The translations under genes were made by a program, and so were the position numbers. A stretch of 64,000 bases of DNA, taken from Sequoia sempervirens (lineage: Eukaryota > Streptophyta > Pinopsida > Cupressales > Cupressaceae). Below are positions 25,781 to 38,639 of the stretch, piece by piece. The notes below the pieces were generated by a model. That model was not told the DNA's origin, searched no databases, and was given only the letters and a program-made list of their open reading frames with translations. The stretch spans positions 911,283 to 975,282 of the forward strand of contig VDFB02000002.1 of assembly GCA_007258455.2 (NCBI GenBank). Direction: 5' to 3'. How positions within the stretch are numbered: position 1 is the stretch's first letter; each line of letters starts with the position of its first letter.

Positions 25781-27396
25781 ATTTATATGTTTATATGTTC
25801 ATAGACCACTATTAAAAAGAGAACTTAGATTTTTATTTTATCCATATAATAGCATTTAAATGAAAATTTTATCCTTTTAATCATGTCTTTTGAATACATA
25901 CACATGTGTTTAATCATATTATTGTTTTCTTTCAAATTCAAACACATATGTAAGATCAAAATAGGCAATCATATGTTTATCATTCCACAAGCCTTTTTGT
26001 TTTCAATCATTGGATCAATTCAAATCAAGTAAACAAGTTCTTCTATATGCAAATTTCAAATGAAAACATTATGCCATTTGTGGTGTGTGCACCTATATTC
26101 CATCTAACTTAACATTCAATCCAACAAAATGATCCTACTTCAATCATGTTCTCATCCTTCATTCTATCATCCTATAATTTCACACACTTGCACTTACACA
26201 ATTCATCAGTAACATTCAATCATGATAAAATATAAGATATTTCAAAAGATCACATAGTCAACGATGGTCAACTTCTTTCAAACTTTGTAAAAATATCAAA
26301 ATTTTTATTCAACATATTGAATTTCCTCAATAATTCAATTTATCATATTATAATTTAAATGAAATAAAAATTGGGTTATGAAAGAAATTCCCTAAAGGGA
26401 AATTGATAATCAAAAGTGGTCAATGCATTGAGATCAACAGGACATACCATTCATGAGTAGGAACACTCTAAATTGAATAGCTAGGAAATTTATGTGTCTT
26501 CATTATCTTCTTGATTGTTCGAAACCTATACAAAAATTTGAGTCAAACATTTACAAATTATAGGCCAATTGAGGTGAGAAAACATGATACCCTTTTATGA
26601 CCAACATAAAAACCTTGTGAACATGGTGATGATGATAACCTTGAATATCAAGATGAATATGGTAATGATGATGATAGTCATGTGGACCAAGACAAAAATA
26701 CTAATGATAACTTTGATGGCATTAGCCTGAGCAAGCTTTCCATAGGTCATAATTTCCCAATCATAAATAATCATTAGCTTTTATAAAAGATCATAATAGC
26801 CCAAAATATCCATCAAATTCAATCAAATGTATATAAATCATATCTAGGACAAGGGAAACACTCCACTTGATCTATTAATAAGATACCTCATAATGATAGG
26901 AGCCAAGCATCCCCAAAAATATGACCCTAAATAGTTATGTAGTGGAAACATTCCAAATTAAAATTCATACATAGCTAATATTAATCCATAAAATAATTGT
27001 CCTTTGATTCATCAATCAAAATACCCTACATCCATCCATATTATTCTATCAAATTATTTCTTTTCTTATACAAATCCTAAAAAAAAAAAAATTCCATCTA
27101 ACCATATAAATCCCAAACCATTAAAGCCCCCCCATCAATCTCTCCAAATACTAAAGCAACAAACCCTATATCCATCCATGCTAATCCTAACCTTGAACAA
27201 TCAAATCCTCCATCCATCTAAATTAGTAGTTTCGTGTAGAAACACACAACGATGAGTTGATAGGTAGAGATATACAGGAGAGGGAGGGGAGATGCAGAAA
27301 ATGAGGCTGACAGGCTTCAGAATTTATTGTGTCAGATAGAGAGAAGAGGAACAATGGAGGATGGAAGAACGCGGAGAAAATAGTCAATAATTCCTA
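25779..27396. other. AT-rich non-coding stretch
   Basis: Nothing recognisable. The frame at 27,004-27,255 is low complexity with no domain. Confidence 0.45.
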
Positions 27397-27552
27397 ATGT
27401 AATGAAACATGCAATGAATAGAATGAATTATTTTATCATAACTAGAAAATGAAAGCCATAATCAATCACGATTGGTTTCAATAGCCACTTAGATGTAGAA
27501 ATCCACAATACAAGCTGAGCTATACAATAATAATTGACAAAAACTCCATAAT
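27397..27552 (-). repeat. Isolated copy of the ~260-bp dispersed unit
   Basis: The reverse complement reads like the units arrayed at 58.4-60.7 kb. It shares TATGGAGTTTTTGTCAATTA, a TGTATAGCTCAG block, TTTCTACATCTAAGTGGCTA, and TTATGGCTTTCATTTTCT. It lies on the opposite side of the Helitron and LTR complex from the main array, showing that the unit is dispersed. Confidence 0.8.
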
Positions 27553-27676
27553 TTGGACAATTTAATTCTTACATATATATATTGATATTAAAATGTACGT
27601 AATATAGCGTAAGACAGATGATAATAATTAACAATACATAATGTAAGTAAATATAGAACCAACACCATGTATTATT

Positions 27677-29930
27677 TTATTCTCTTGCAACCATAAGCAG
27701 AAAATGAAACCCATAAAATTCTAGCCTTTTCAACAACACCTTCTGTAGAATAAAATAATATAGCTTAAGCAAAATGGAGGTAACACAAAGTGTATACAAC
27801 ATAGAGAAATTGAAGAAATGTAGTGTGGAGAAGAGAACCCTATGCAAAATAAATGAATGTAGGCTAAGATAGAGAACAATAATCAATAAATTTTTTGATC
27901 TTTTTTGAACAGTATCGCTTTGAAAATTGAAAGGATATAGGCTTTTGAAGCAGACTCCATTGAAAGCAATGTCCAATGTAGCATAAGAGAAAGTGAATTA
28001 ACATTAACTATTGTATTCCATGACAACCATAGCCTAAAACATATGAATTTTATTTGAATCTAATGTCATAAATATACATATGTCTACATAAAATATATAA
28101 AATAAAACATAATAAAATGAGTTGTTTCCATCTTTCCATATTGGGGCATGGAGCCTAATGGACTATCACCAAACCGATGAGTAGGAATATATCTAGTCTT
28201 GATGACTCTAATCAATGCTAGTATACATTTTGATTATCACAATCAACATTGAGTATAGTGGTATCTAGTTGCCATATGACCATTGCAACTAATTTTGCAA
28301 TTACTTCATCAAAATCACCATTATAGCTTGAGTATGGTCTAGGGAAAAAACAAAAAAATGTGAAGCTTAGTGTGGTGAACATCTTAATTTGTCAGAGAAT
28401 ATGTAAATTAGTGGATTTAAAGACCTTTATAATGTATACTACAAAATATACAATACACATGTAATGCAAGGTATGCAATAAGAAAAATTTAAGCATACTT
28501 GTGCATGCACTACATTCCAGCAGGCAGGGAAGAAAACAAGGGGTAGTGTGCACCCTAGCGCTTTGATCAATGATAGGAATGTTTTGGATAATGAGTATAA
28601 ATAAAATAATTAGAATCCACATTATGGTTTGAGTATGATCTAGAAGAATAAGAGCAAAGGGCATATATTAGTGCAGAGGTCATCTCTAATCAATACACAT
28701 GTAAACCAAGAGTTGTGAAAGCTTATTATTTTATAACATACAATTTTCTATGAAGTTGTAATGTGAGGAATGAAGTAAACAAAACTTAGAAATACTTGGT
28801 GTATGTCACAAATTGCACAGTCGACATAAGAGAGCAACACCTGATATCCACCCTACCATATTGAGTCATGGAGCGTCATGCACTCTCACCAACCCCCAAG
28901 CAAGGAAAAATATATTACCCACCATTGGTATCAATGGTGAAAGCAATGTTTAGGCCACTTCTTACTTAATCCAAGATCCAAATTGAAATAACATAGTGTG
29001 CACAAGAGAACCCTATGCAAAATAAATGAATGTGGGCTAAGATAAAGAACAATAATCAATAAATTTTTTGATCTTTTGTGAACAGTATGGCTTTGCAAAT
29101 TGAAAGGCCACAACCTTTTGAAGAGGATCCCATCGAAAGCAATGACCAATGGACCCTAAGAGAGAGTGGATAAACATTAACTATTTTATTCCATGACAAC
29201 CATAGCCTTAAACATATGAATTCTATTTGAATCTTATGTCAGAAATATATAGATGTGCACATAAAATATATAAAACAAAACACAACAAAATGAGTGTAGT
29301 GTGGTGAACATCTATATTAGAGACAAAATATGTAAAACATTAGATTTTAAGAGCTCTATAATGTATAAGTTACAAAATATACAATAGACATGTAATGCAA
29401 GGTATGAAATAAGTAAAATTTAAGCATACTTGTGCATGTGGTACATTACAGCAGGCAGAGAAGAAAATGGGGGGTGGTGTGCACCCTACCACTTTGATCA
29501 ATGATAGGAGTGCTTTGGCTACTAATGAGTATAAATAAAATCATTGGAATCTGCATTATGGCTTGAGTATGATATGGAACAATAAGAGAAAAGTGCAAAT
29601 ATTAGTGTAGTGGTCATCTCTAATTGATACACATGTAAACCAAGAGATGTGAAAGTTGATTATTTTATAACATACAATTTGCTATGAAGTTGTAATGTGA
29701 GGAATGAAGTAAACAAAACTTAGACATACCTAGGGTATGTCATAGAATGCACTGTCAACATAAGAAAGCAATACTCGATGTCCATCCTACCATATTGGGT
29801 CATGGAGCATCCTGAACTCTCACCAAACCCCCAAGCAAGGTAAAATAAATTTCCCACCATTGGGATCAATGGTGAAAGCAATGTCTAGGCTGTTGATTAC
29901 TTAATGCAAGCTCTAAAGGCATTGAAAGGT
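27677..29930. repeat. Diverged direct duplication (~0.9-1.2 kb units)
   Basis: Blocks near 27,830-28,110 recur at 29,000-29,290 (ATGCAAAATAAATGAATGTR, AACATTAACTATT, CATGACAACCATAGCC). Blocks at 28,330-28,720 recur at 29,290-29,640 (GCAGGCAG, TTTGATCAATGATAGGA), and 28,720-28,960 recurs at 29,650-29,910. The first copy carries ~240 bp more (about 28,120-28,340). The minus-strand frames inside (27,677-27,976; 28,392-28,664; 28,931-29,149) have no recognisable domain and differ between copies, so I do not treat them as genes. Confidence 0.8.
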
Positions 29931-31126
29931 GCACATATGATGATTGTTTGGGTTGAGTATGGTTGCAAACATGAAAGAATAATTCAAAATTTAGTACACT
30001 AAACACATACCATTGGTAGATGATAAATCAATCAGAAAATATAAAGACTTATAGAATTCATAACAAATTTTATGCAATGAAGGTGGAGTAGAAGAGTGGA
30101 AGCAAATAAAATGTAGACATACCTTGTGTAGGGAATGAAATGGAAGATTGATAGATTAAGGGAGGCCTGCTTTACACCCTTCCACATTATGGCATCTAAA
30201 AGTGTCATGAATTCTCACCAAACCTCTAAGCAGAGTAATTTTTTCTTCACAAACTTAAAATATATGTTAGTACATAGATTTGTAATCTAAAATTTTTTCA
30301 ACAAAATATCATTTGAAACAAGGGAATTTAGAAGTTTAGTACAACAAACATGCATGTATCATCATTACAAACTATTTAGATAAGGAAGTATAAACAATTG
30401 TATAATTTGTAAAGAATAGTATCTAATAAATGTTGAATAAAATACATGCTATAAAAAGGATGTAGGTATACCTTTTGCAAAGAGCAACAAACAATATGTG
30501 GACAATTGAATACAATTGTCTTATGGAACCTAGCAATTTGATTAACCTGAAGTCACTATTCTCTTTTTGAAGAAATATATAGAGTTGCAACATTTGTCAC
30601 AAAGAACTTTGAATGTAATTACACAAGAATAAATGGAAAGAATGAGATACAACCTTAGCTTGTATACAAATAGAATACAGTTTCAACTCGAACAACATGG
30701 GACACTTGTGAGAATAAAGGTATAAAAAATTATAAACATCTAGAGTAACATAGGAAATGTTGCCAATCTAAATTTGTTAGAATTCGAAATTGTTAGAAAT
30801 GAATAATTCAAGTATGATAGCTATGGAGGCGGGACTAATTTAGTAAAGCGCAGAAAGATAATGAGACCAAATTGAAATCTAGATAATGAATGTTTGTTGT
30901 TGGCAAGAAGGGGAAACAAAAAGCAACAATTGAATAGCAACTTCTCATATTGATGTCTGTATAACTAAAACTTTTGAAATGTTGGGTAAACTAAATAGAA
31001 GTGGGAATGAAGGGTACTATGAAAGAATTGAGACAAAGAGAAAAAAAAAAGAAGTGGTGTAGGTACCACAGAAAAAAAAAGATTTCATGATGGCGGAAGT
31101 GCAGACAATTGTTGGAGACGTTCATC
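29931..31126. other. Non-coding stretch downstream of the Helitron helicase
   Basis: AT-rich, without coding signal. Because the Helitron reads leftward, its 3' end (CTRR preceded by a hairpin) should lie here or further left, but I could not identify it. Another copy of the CACCAAACC..AAGCA box occurs near 30,175-30,235. Confidence 0.4.
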
Positions 31127-32892
31127 TTATTTGATTCGAAGTGCATTGCATTTGTTGGAATATAGCCTAGAATACCTATCAAAGGAGAAAGGTGGATCTA
31201 TGCGTATTCCTTCTAGTGATTTAACACAAGAGAGAGTTGTGAATGTTAGTCCAGGCTGTGTTTCTTTATTTCCAATATCTATTGTAGCTTTCTCTAGTGT
31301 TAAGCTTTGAGATTTATGGATTGTGATAGAATAGGCCATTGTCAATGAGAGCTATCTTCGAGTGCCTCATGTGATTGGGATAATGGGGATGAATCTTGGA
31401 TTCTCTTGGTCCCATGCTTGCCCAATGTAATTCTAGAAGTCAAAAACAACATATTCAGGCAGTTGAGGTGGTTTAGCACCCCTGGCATATACAATAGCCT
31501 TCACTAAACCCAATGATCCATTCACTAGGCCAGCTATGACCCAAAGATTTATTTTTGACATTACGTGTTGATGAATTGCAAGAAAGAGTTCAAGTTGAAG
31601 TTGTTCATCATCGCCATAATCAAGTGCATTTTGTTGGGAAAATTCAACAGCACTAATTGCAATTGGAACATTTAATTGTTGTAGCATTTTCCTATTGTGC
31701 AAAGAAACCAAGCTATTAGTTGGGAACAAGTGGATAGCCTAATCAAAGTCCTGGTTATGCTTAGATGCAAGCATGACTTTTGTTCGATTCATAAGAAGTT
31801 TCCAATCAGCCAAGGAAGGCCGTAAGTTTCTAATATTCATAAGGAGCATACAAAACTATTGTTGTGATTCAAATTGCGCATGCTGGAAAAAGATAGTGTC
31901 AAGCATAACAACACTATTAAAAGTGTTCCAAAGTGCCAATGCTATGGACTAAGAACTATAGATAGGCATGTCCATAACAGGGGGCAGTTGTGCCAAGTCA
32001 CCCACGAGTATAATAGAGACACCACCAAATGGCTACAAATGTATTAGAGGGAATGCTTTCCACAATCGGCTATCCATTTTTAGTAGCAACTTTAGACCTA
32101 AGAAACTCATTTCATCAATTAGTATGTATTTAATATGTTTGAAGTATTCTTGAAATATGGTCAATGGTTGTCCTTTCAATGGATTCATATCTTTTATTGG
32201 TATGTGAAGAGCAGTATGCACTGTGGAGGAATGAACATTGTAAGAAAAAACACCTGTTGGTGCCAAAACAAGCAAAGGGTTCAATTTTTTACTTGACGAT
32301 CAATTTAGCGCTCTTTGTATCTTGTCAATCAAAATTGGTTTACATGTGCTAGTGGTTCCTTGAATGATCATATGAAGTGGAGGTGATGAGGGCGGGCCAA
32401 AGTGGTGTTGTTCAATGATTCTCAAAGCAAGCTCATGTCTAGGAGATAGTCGATGAGAAAGGCCTGGCATTGCAAAGGAGCAAAGGGTGTGTTAAGTTGA
32501 ATGCAATTTACTTGTAGAAATAAAATATTCAGCAATGCTTTGAAGATTCTCTGGAACATGGTGGTTGTTGCACCTATGGTGTAGGTGAAAGTCCTGCCGA
32601 CCCAAGAGTTGTAGCTAGTCAAAACAAACATTGTTTGTGGCACCAATTCAAAAGAGCAACTCCCATTCATATTGATATGTATCTGGTAGATATTGTAAAT
32701 TATCAATGTCTCTATCACTACCCTCCCCATCGGCAGGGGGTCACTAAGTCTATTCACATGTCAAGCAACATATCCAGTAACATGAAGTAGCCTCCAATTT
32801 TGTGTTATGATTTCTCTTATAATCATTATGTCAGCCTCCACATTTCGAAAAGGTTTGTATAGAAATAATTATAACCAACAAAATATTTCATA
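31127..32892 (-). pseudogene. Helitron PIF1-type helicase, C-terminal part (degenerate)
   Basis: Read right to left the conserved helicase motifs appear in order. The P-loop is at 32,336-32,359 as GTTSTCKP, altered from the family's GxxGTGKS. LVLAPTGVFSYNVHSSTVHT follows, then the Walker B ILIDEMSFLG (32,111-32,125 for ILIDE). A motif III block (FGGVSIILVGDLAQLPPV) lies near 32,010 and LWVIAGLVNGSLG near 31,550. Closing motifs are SITIHKSQSLTLEKATIDIG and VKSLEGI at 31,127-31,345. Stops occur between several of these blocks, so no complete frame survives. In intact elements this domain unwinds DNA during rolling-circle transposition. The N-terminal edge is the LTR insertion point. Confidence 0.88.
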
Positions 32893-32897
32893 GGAAT
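32893..32897 (+). repeat. LTR element target-site duplication, left (GGAAT)
   Basis: GGAAT directly precedes the TGTAG start of the 5' LTR and recurs directly after the 3' LTR at 45,187-45,191. Confidence 0.92.
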
Positions 32898-33336
32898 TGT
32901 AGAGCCCCTCCATTGTGACCTTTCCAGATTTTGTGTAAGTTTTTAATTGCATTATTGTTCTTTTGTGTCTGATTAGTTTATGCAGTTAACATAATATTTG
33001 ATAAAATTTGTACTCAATTAATTAAAATAGCATTGAGTAAATAAAACTAGAAATTAAGATGAAAATTAAATAAATTAGTTATATAAAATATTAATTAAAG
33101 GGTTATTAATAAATAAATAAACTAATTGTTTTGTAAAAATTATTCTTTAATGATATTCGATAATAATTAATAATTTATTAGTTGTTCAAAGATCATTATT
33201 ATAATAAGGAATTTAAATAGATAGGAAGCTGAAGTATCTTAAACAAGAAAAGCTGAAATGAAACTTCACCTTTTGAGCATTTGGAAGTCAAAAAAATTGG
33301 AGAATATGAAAAATAAATAATAGCTATATTTGGCTT

Positions 33337-33582
33337 TTGGAGATGAGGGGGCAGAGGGGAGAGATGACTTGTCTTGCGCAAGATGGTAGGAATAAGACCT
33401 GGCAATTTGACGCATATATCTCCTTGGATAAGATCAAAATAGGGGAAATCAAGCTCGATCTTGAAGGATGGAGAAAGGAGTTTAGAGTTGAGAGATGCAT
33501 AAGAAAAAGAGAGGAGGTGGGGAAAAGATTGAGGGAGAGCTTCATTGATAGTATGAAGAAACCTTTTGTACTAGATGATTAG
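33337..33582 (+). other. Unrecognised open frame shared by both LTRs
   Basis: An 81-codon frame with a basic C-terminal half (ERCIRKREEVGKRLRESF). The 3' LTR carries the homologous frame at 40,155-40,373. I do not recognise a family. Between the two copies about nine amino-acid changes accompany only about two silent changes, which argues against selection on a protein. It could be a captured exon remnant or chance. Confidence 0.3.
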
Positions 33583-34463
33583 CTAGTTCAAGAGGAACGC
33601 TATAGAAGATAACAAAAATTGAGGAAAGAGCAGTTAGAGGCCCATTTCAAGCTGTTCTCTACTTCTTATCAGGTTCTCTAGACATTCATAGATGTTTTCT
33701 ATTGTATATATATTTTTAAGTATATTATCTTTGAAAGCGACTAACTCCACAAAGTACGGTTTTGAATTCAACATTCACGGTTTGGTCTGTGGTCAATCTG
33801 AATGTCTCCAAGCATTTTTTTCTTTGTTATTCATCTATTAGTCATGCTCGTCCCTAAATACCTTGTCTGTGAAACTTGGAAGGGTGTGTCATCTGCAAAT
33901 AGGTGAAGATACGTTCTGGTATGAAAACCTATCATTCTGAGTTTTAATCTAAACATAGGTGTTGATATGATTAGGAATAGATTCGCTTTATCCTCCTTGT
34001 CACTTCATTTTGTCTCACGAAATTCCTCCATCAATTATCTTCAATGGATGCGTATACCTTGTTCCTTAGCTGTCATTTTGGCACGAGCATGAAGGGTAGC
34101 CATGTGCACGTAATGATCAACTATATATGTATTGCAATAAGGGCTACTATTGAGCGAGCTGTGCACAACCCCATTCACTAAATTTGAGTGGCTGCATTCA
34201 CTTAGAACACAGGCAAAGCTTACAATGGTTAGGTGCGTACCTGAGTGTGTCTTTCAATCAAAGATTTTGAGAGCTTTGCATTGGTTGTGGTGAAGTTTAT
34301 TTTCAAATTTTCAAACTTAAGCATGCCTCTGGAAACTCACCTCTAAATAGGGGTGTGTTTAGTTCAAAAAGGAAAAGTTGTACATTAATTCTCCTTCTCT
34401 TAAGTCAGGTACTTGCACCTCATCTTTCTTTTTCCCTTAAGTCTTGCGGATAACATTTGAGAT

Positions 34464-34775
34464 TTGATAATAATGCAAGTAGATGGCGATAATTCCAAAT
34501 TCCAAAATTCACATTCTAATATACTTGGCAATCTGTCACTGTTACGGCATTTAGAGTTAAGAAATTATGCAGAATTAATTAGTCACTCTGAAACCATTGC
34601 CCCTTTCACAGCTGCAAATTTTAGACTTACAAAGTGTAGTAAATTAAATAGTCTCTCTGATTTCATTGTCAACCTGTCTGAGCTGTGGCATTCAAATACT
34701 CTTGTAAGTATAACCTTCAGTGGAATATTTATAATGTTTATTTGTTATACTGAGCTAAGCTTCCATCAATGTTAA
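34464..34775 (+). pseudogene. Leucine-rich-repeat-like fragment inside the 5' LTR
   Basis: From about residue 21 the frame reads ILGNLSLLRHLELRNYAELI, then LTKCSKLNSLSDFIVNLSEL. The spacing of Leu and the N/C-x-x-L pattern resemble the LRR part of plant TIR-NBS-LRR resistance proteins, about two to three repeats long. No nucleotide-binding or TIR motifs are nearby, so this would be a captured fragment and not a gene. The 3' LTR has the same stretch at 41,258-41,569 with a TAA at 41,366-41,368. The match is by eye, so chance similarity cannot be excluded. Confidence 0.45.
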
Positions 34776-35897
34776 AATACGTGTATATATTTAGAGGTAG
34801 GGGTAAGGTGTATAAGGATTATTTGTGTCTATGACTGGTTTTGAAGATAAGTGAATTAAGGAATAGGCAAGCAATTTTGGAGTTAATAATTGTTAATGTA
34901 TATACTTATGAATGTATGGGACTAATAAAGTAAATAAGACTATATTTAGTTTGAAAATGGTTACATAAATAAAGATAAACAAAGTTAAGTTTCCTTGACA
35001 CTGAAAATTGAATGAAGGTTATTTCCATTATTAAATGATTAGCAAATTGTCTAAGAAGATTAAGAGATTTAGGATATTATTATTATCACAATTATTATGG
35101 ATTATTCTTTGCTAAATTGTAGGTGAATATTGTTATTGTATAACCTTTAGAGTAGAATGGTAAGATTAGTGTGCAAGCTAAATAACTGGAAATTGTATTA
35201 AGATTGTCTCAAATATTATTATTCGAGAGATATAATCCTTTAATTTAATTATGAGATTAATGATAAGGAATATTACTGATTATTGTATCTAATTTAAATG
35301 GAAAGATAGGTTGAAAATATTAACTTGGGGTTTCTTTTAATATAGTGGAAATTAAAATATGAAGTACATATTTACTTCTTCTTACATGTTCTCTTATTTG
35401 GTGTTCTAATTTTATAGTATTAATTTGGTGATATCTTTTAATTCCTTTATAATTCTTTTAGTTTATGAATTAAATAAACATTGTCTTAATATCCAACTCC
35501 TTTCATCTTATAGAAGTATACCAGGAACAATGATTCTCTTATTTGCATATTCTTGAAATCATGCGTAAATTAGGAGCAATGATTCCAGGAGATGTTGGTT
35601 AACTAAGAAATATGTTCAAATAACTCCCTTAGCTGTTTTAAATTAACTCTTATTATGGTCATTGTTTATTTAAGGGTAATCTGATGTATCCTATTTGCGG
35701 TGTCCTCGTTGGAATCACTTGGCTTCAGGAGTAATTTCATTCCATTGGGTTCATATTCGTTGATGAGTAATTTGACATCAAGGTAGCTACTAGAGAATTC
35801 AATTATATTAGAAATGACATCAAGATTAATGTTGTGGATGATGGTTTATAGCAAAAGACGAAATTAGTAATATTATGTCAATTAGAAGAATTAATTT

Positions 35898-35935
<38 letters not shown>

Positions 35936-38428
35936 GTCATTTTGAAGGTAGGTCTTTTTCTTAATAAACATATTCTTATCCCTCATAAGTTGATTATGTT
36001 TGGCTAATGGATACTCTTGGAAAATGAGTAATGGAATCTTTCCTATTATTTTTAAGACCTAGGAATCGTTATGTGAAATGAACATTTTTGTATAAACATT
36101 CATTCATGTAATTGTGTGACGTGAATATTAGTGTGATTGTTTTATATTTATAAGTTTATGAAGTATATAGGGATATGTTGAAAATAAGAAAATTTCTTGG
36201 TTAGGATAGTTTTATTCTGGTAATTAGGAGAATTGATAGTTGTAGAGTTGGCTATTTATTTTTGGATAAATGTAGGGTTTATGTAAATTAGATGATTTTC
36301 TAAATGATGACCACCTCCTTATTCTCTTCTTTGTAAGTTCTCTATCAGGATGCTTACTTGTTTTCATGATTGATTTGATGGTTTGAGCCAGTTGATTTGT
36401 ATCAAGTTGATTATGTATTTTATTTTATTTTATTTGAGTTTTGTTCTTGCGGATGGATAGAAAGTGTTTGTTTGTTCCCATGTTTAATGATTGTTATGAT
36501 GAATTTATTTCGATGTATCTCTTGAGTTGTTTGGTTTTCATAGGTGATTTTATTCATTGAGTTCACATTTGATTAATGAATGACTTTGATGGATCCTTAT
36601 TATTTTGGTCGCCCGCTTGAGTCCTTTTTGGTTGAGGAGTTTTCCATATGTTAAGTTTTGTGTTGGGACTGTATTGCTTCGTTTTAACCTCATTTGTGGG
36701 TTGTTGTTCTTTTGGCTTCCAGAGGCTTGAGATGATTGATAGCTTATGTTCTCTCTTTATGTGGCAAGTGTTTTGGTATCATGATTTTTAAAGGGTTGTA
36801 CAGGAATTGATGAGACTTTGATTATGTATTTATAGAAAGATGTGTAATGCCTCGCATGTTTCTCTATTGTGACCTAATGTTGTTGTTATGTTGTACAACC
36901 CTTGGATTGTGGTTTTTATGTTTTGAGTGTCTAGAGAGAGAGTGGCTCTAAGTGGGTGGTCGACGCACAAAGGGGCGCCAGGATAGCCCTTGTTAGAGTG
37001 AATTTAATAAGTGATAATTTAAATAATTAACTAGGGGGTGGGTAGTAACACACTAAAAAGATAATTGTTGTGTCATCCACCTTTTAGTGCTATCACAGGC
37101 TAAAGGGGATTGAGAAGGCCGTGGTTGGCAAGATCGTTGCCTTGTCTTCACGAAAGGTTAACGGTTCTGCATGAGCAACCCTATGGGGCGGTTCCTTGAG
37201 ATAGGTAGCCTGGATAACCATAGATGGAGGTGGTTCCTAGTTCTTTGTTGCCTGGATAATCCGTCAATAGATGGAGGCGGTACCTTGCGATAGGTAGCCT
37301 AGAGAATCCGTGTTAAGCCATGCGATGACACTCTCCTCTAACACTCCTTCTTATGTTGCTTATTTGGAAATCCTCTGGAAGTGGTTCTTTGTCTTGAATT
37401 GATGAAACATAGTTGTATGAAATGATTTATGGTTTTATCTATGGTGTGTTCTCTGGTCTTGTATAAATCTTGTTGATGTTTGGGTTTTGACATTGTACTC
37501 TTATGGTAATGTGTTATGATGTTATTGTATTGTTTAATTGCAATTTGGAATTGTATTATGTTTATTAATTCATTTTGTTTTGGAAGTGTTTCATGATCAC
37601 CCTTTGGTTACTTGTTTACTAGTCATTGCTTTGACTTATGTGATGAGATTTATGATTTTAAGTTATTATGTTGACTCTTGGATGTTGTTGATTATGTCAT
37701 TGTAATCCTTGAGGTTTATGATACTTTTGTACGACGTTGAGTCTTGCGGTTCCCTGTTTGGATGTTCTTGGTTGAGGTCTCTTTCTTGTTAGCTCCTAGC
37801 ACGAGGGGTGGGTCTTCAGACTCACATGGTCAGGTGGAACATGCTAAGCACCCCATTGGGTCCCCAGTTGAGGATCGAGAGGTGCAGATTGGTGCTGTTG
37901 CGGCGACTCCAGAGTTGTATTTGTCTTGGAGCCAGTTATGATACTTTGTATTCATCTATTTATTTGTGCATCATGTTATCTTGTGTATGGTTTCCATTTA
38001 TGTTTGGAAACACTTTTGTATCATTGTACTTCTTGAACATTGTATTGTAATGTGACATTAAACCTTATGTGATTAATGGCCATGGCGGTTGTTATTCAAT
38101 GTGTTAAGTTAATCGTGCATATGTTGTATTTATGTATGCAAATGGTTCTTATCAATGATTTATCATGTATGTGTTATATTGTTAATGTTTAATTTGTTAT
38201 GGATTGTATTTTTGGATTTTATTCTTTATTGTTGTTGTGTGGATCTAAGTCGCGTAATGACTCTTCATGTACCCCAAGGGATGTATGTGTTAGTAAATCT
38301 ACTTAATGAAATTCATGTCATGACTTAGTGTGTATTACATGTATGTTATGTTATTTTTTTAAAAAAAAATTGTGCAGTAATTATTGTTTAATTGTCCTTT
38401 AGGGTTCACACGACGGAGCGTTACAACA

Positions 38429-38440
38429 TGGTATCAGAGC
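38429..38440 (+). other. Primer-binding site (initiator tRNA-Met)
   Basis: TGGTATCAGAGC lies three bases after the 5' LTR end. This is the standard plant PBS complementary to the 3' end of the initiator methionine tRNA, used to prime minus-strand synthesis. Confidence 0.97.
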
Positions 38441-38590
38441 ATAGGTTCATACACTGGGCACTATGTGTGCTCACTATGTAACCTTGCGCTTAGACCCGTG
38501 AGTCTTGAGTTTCACTTTTCTTTTGTCATTGCTGTGAACCTAAGTTTCTTCTGTTAACCAGTGTCAGGTCAATGGTGCAGGAAACTATTG

Positions 38591-38639
38591 GGAAAGGATA
38601 GCACCCTCGGTGTAGTGCGCAATGCACTGCTATCCTTCC
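38591..38639 (+). other. Stem-loop downstream of the PBS
   Basis: GGAAAGGATAGCA (38,591-38,603) pairs with TGCTATCCTTCC (38,628-38,639) with one bulged A. An inner GTGC/GCAC stem (38,615-38,618 with 38,624-38,627) caps it. Its position about 150 nt after the PBS is where packaging or dimerisation signals sit in retroelements. That role is inference. Confidence 0.5.

Larger units (their letters stand above)
32898..38425 (+). repeat. 5' LTR (5,528 bp)
   Basis: It begins TGTAGAGCCCC and ends GCGTTACA. Within it are an open frame at 33,337-33,582, an LRR-like open frame at 34,464-34,775, an AT microsatellite at about 35,900-35,933 that is much longer than in the 3' LTR, and a ~45-bp GC-richer repeat in about three copies (GGCGGTTCCTTGAGATAGGT type) at 37,187-37,320. 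A frame at 37,744-37,941 is also kept in the other LTR. A TATTTATAG at about 36,827 is a possible TATA element, but its role is unproven. Confidence 0.95.

Noticed and set aside
27677..29149. A pair of related minus-strand small proteins
   Set aside because: The frames overlap duplicated repeat DNA, differ in length and composition between copies, and lack domains.
37187..37320. GC-richer block in the LTR considered as an rRNA or tRNA fragment
   Set aside because: It is a three-copy ~45-bp repeat with no match I recognise to conserved rRNA or tRNA sequence.
37744..38050. Two overlapping open frames repeated at 44,505-44,811 in the 3' LTR
   Set aside because: They are duplicated because they lie in the LTR. 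They have no recognisable domain, and the copies differ by replacement changes.
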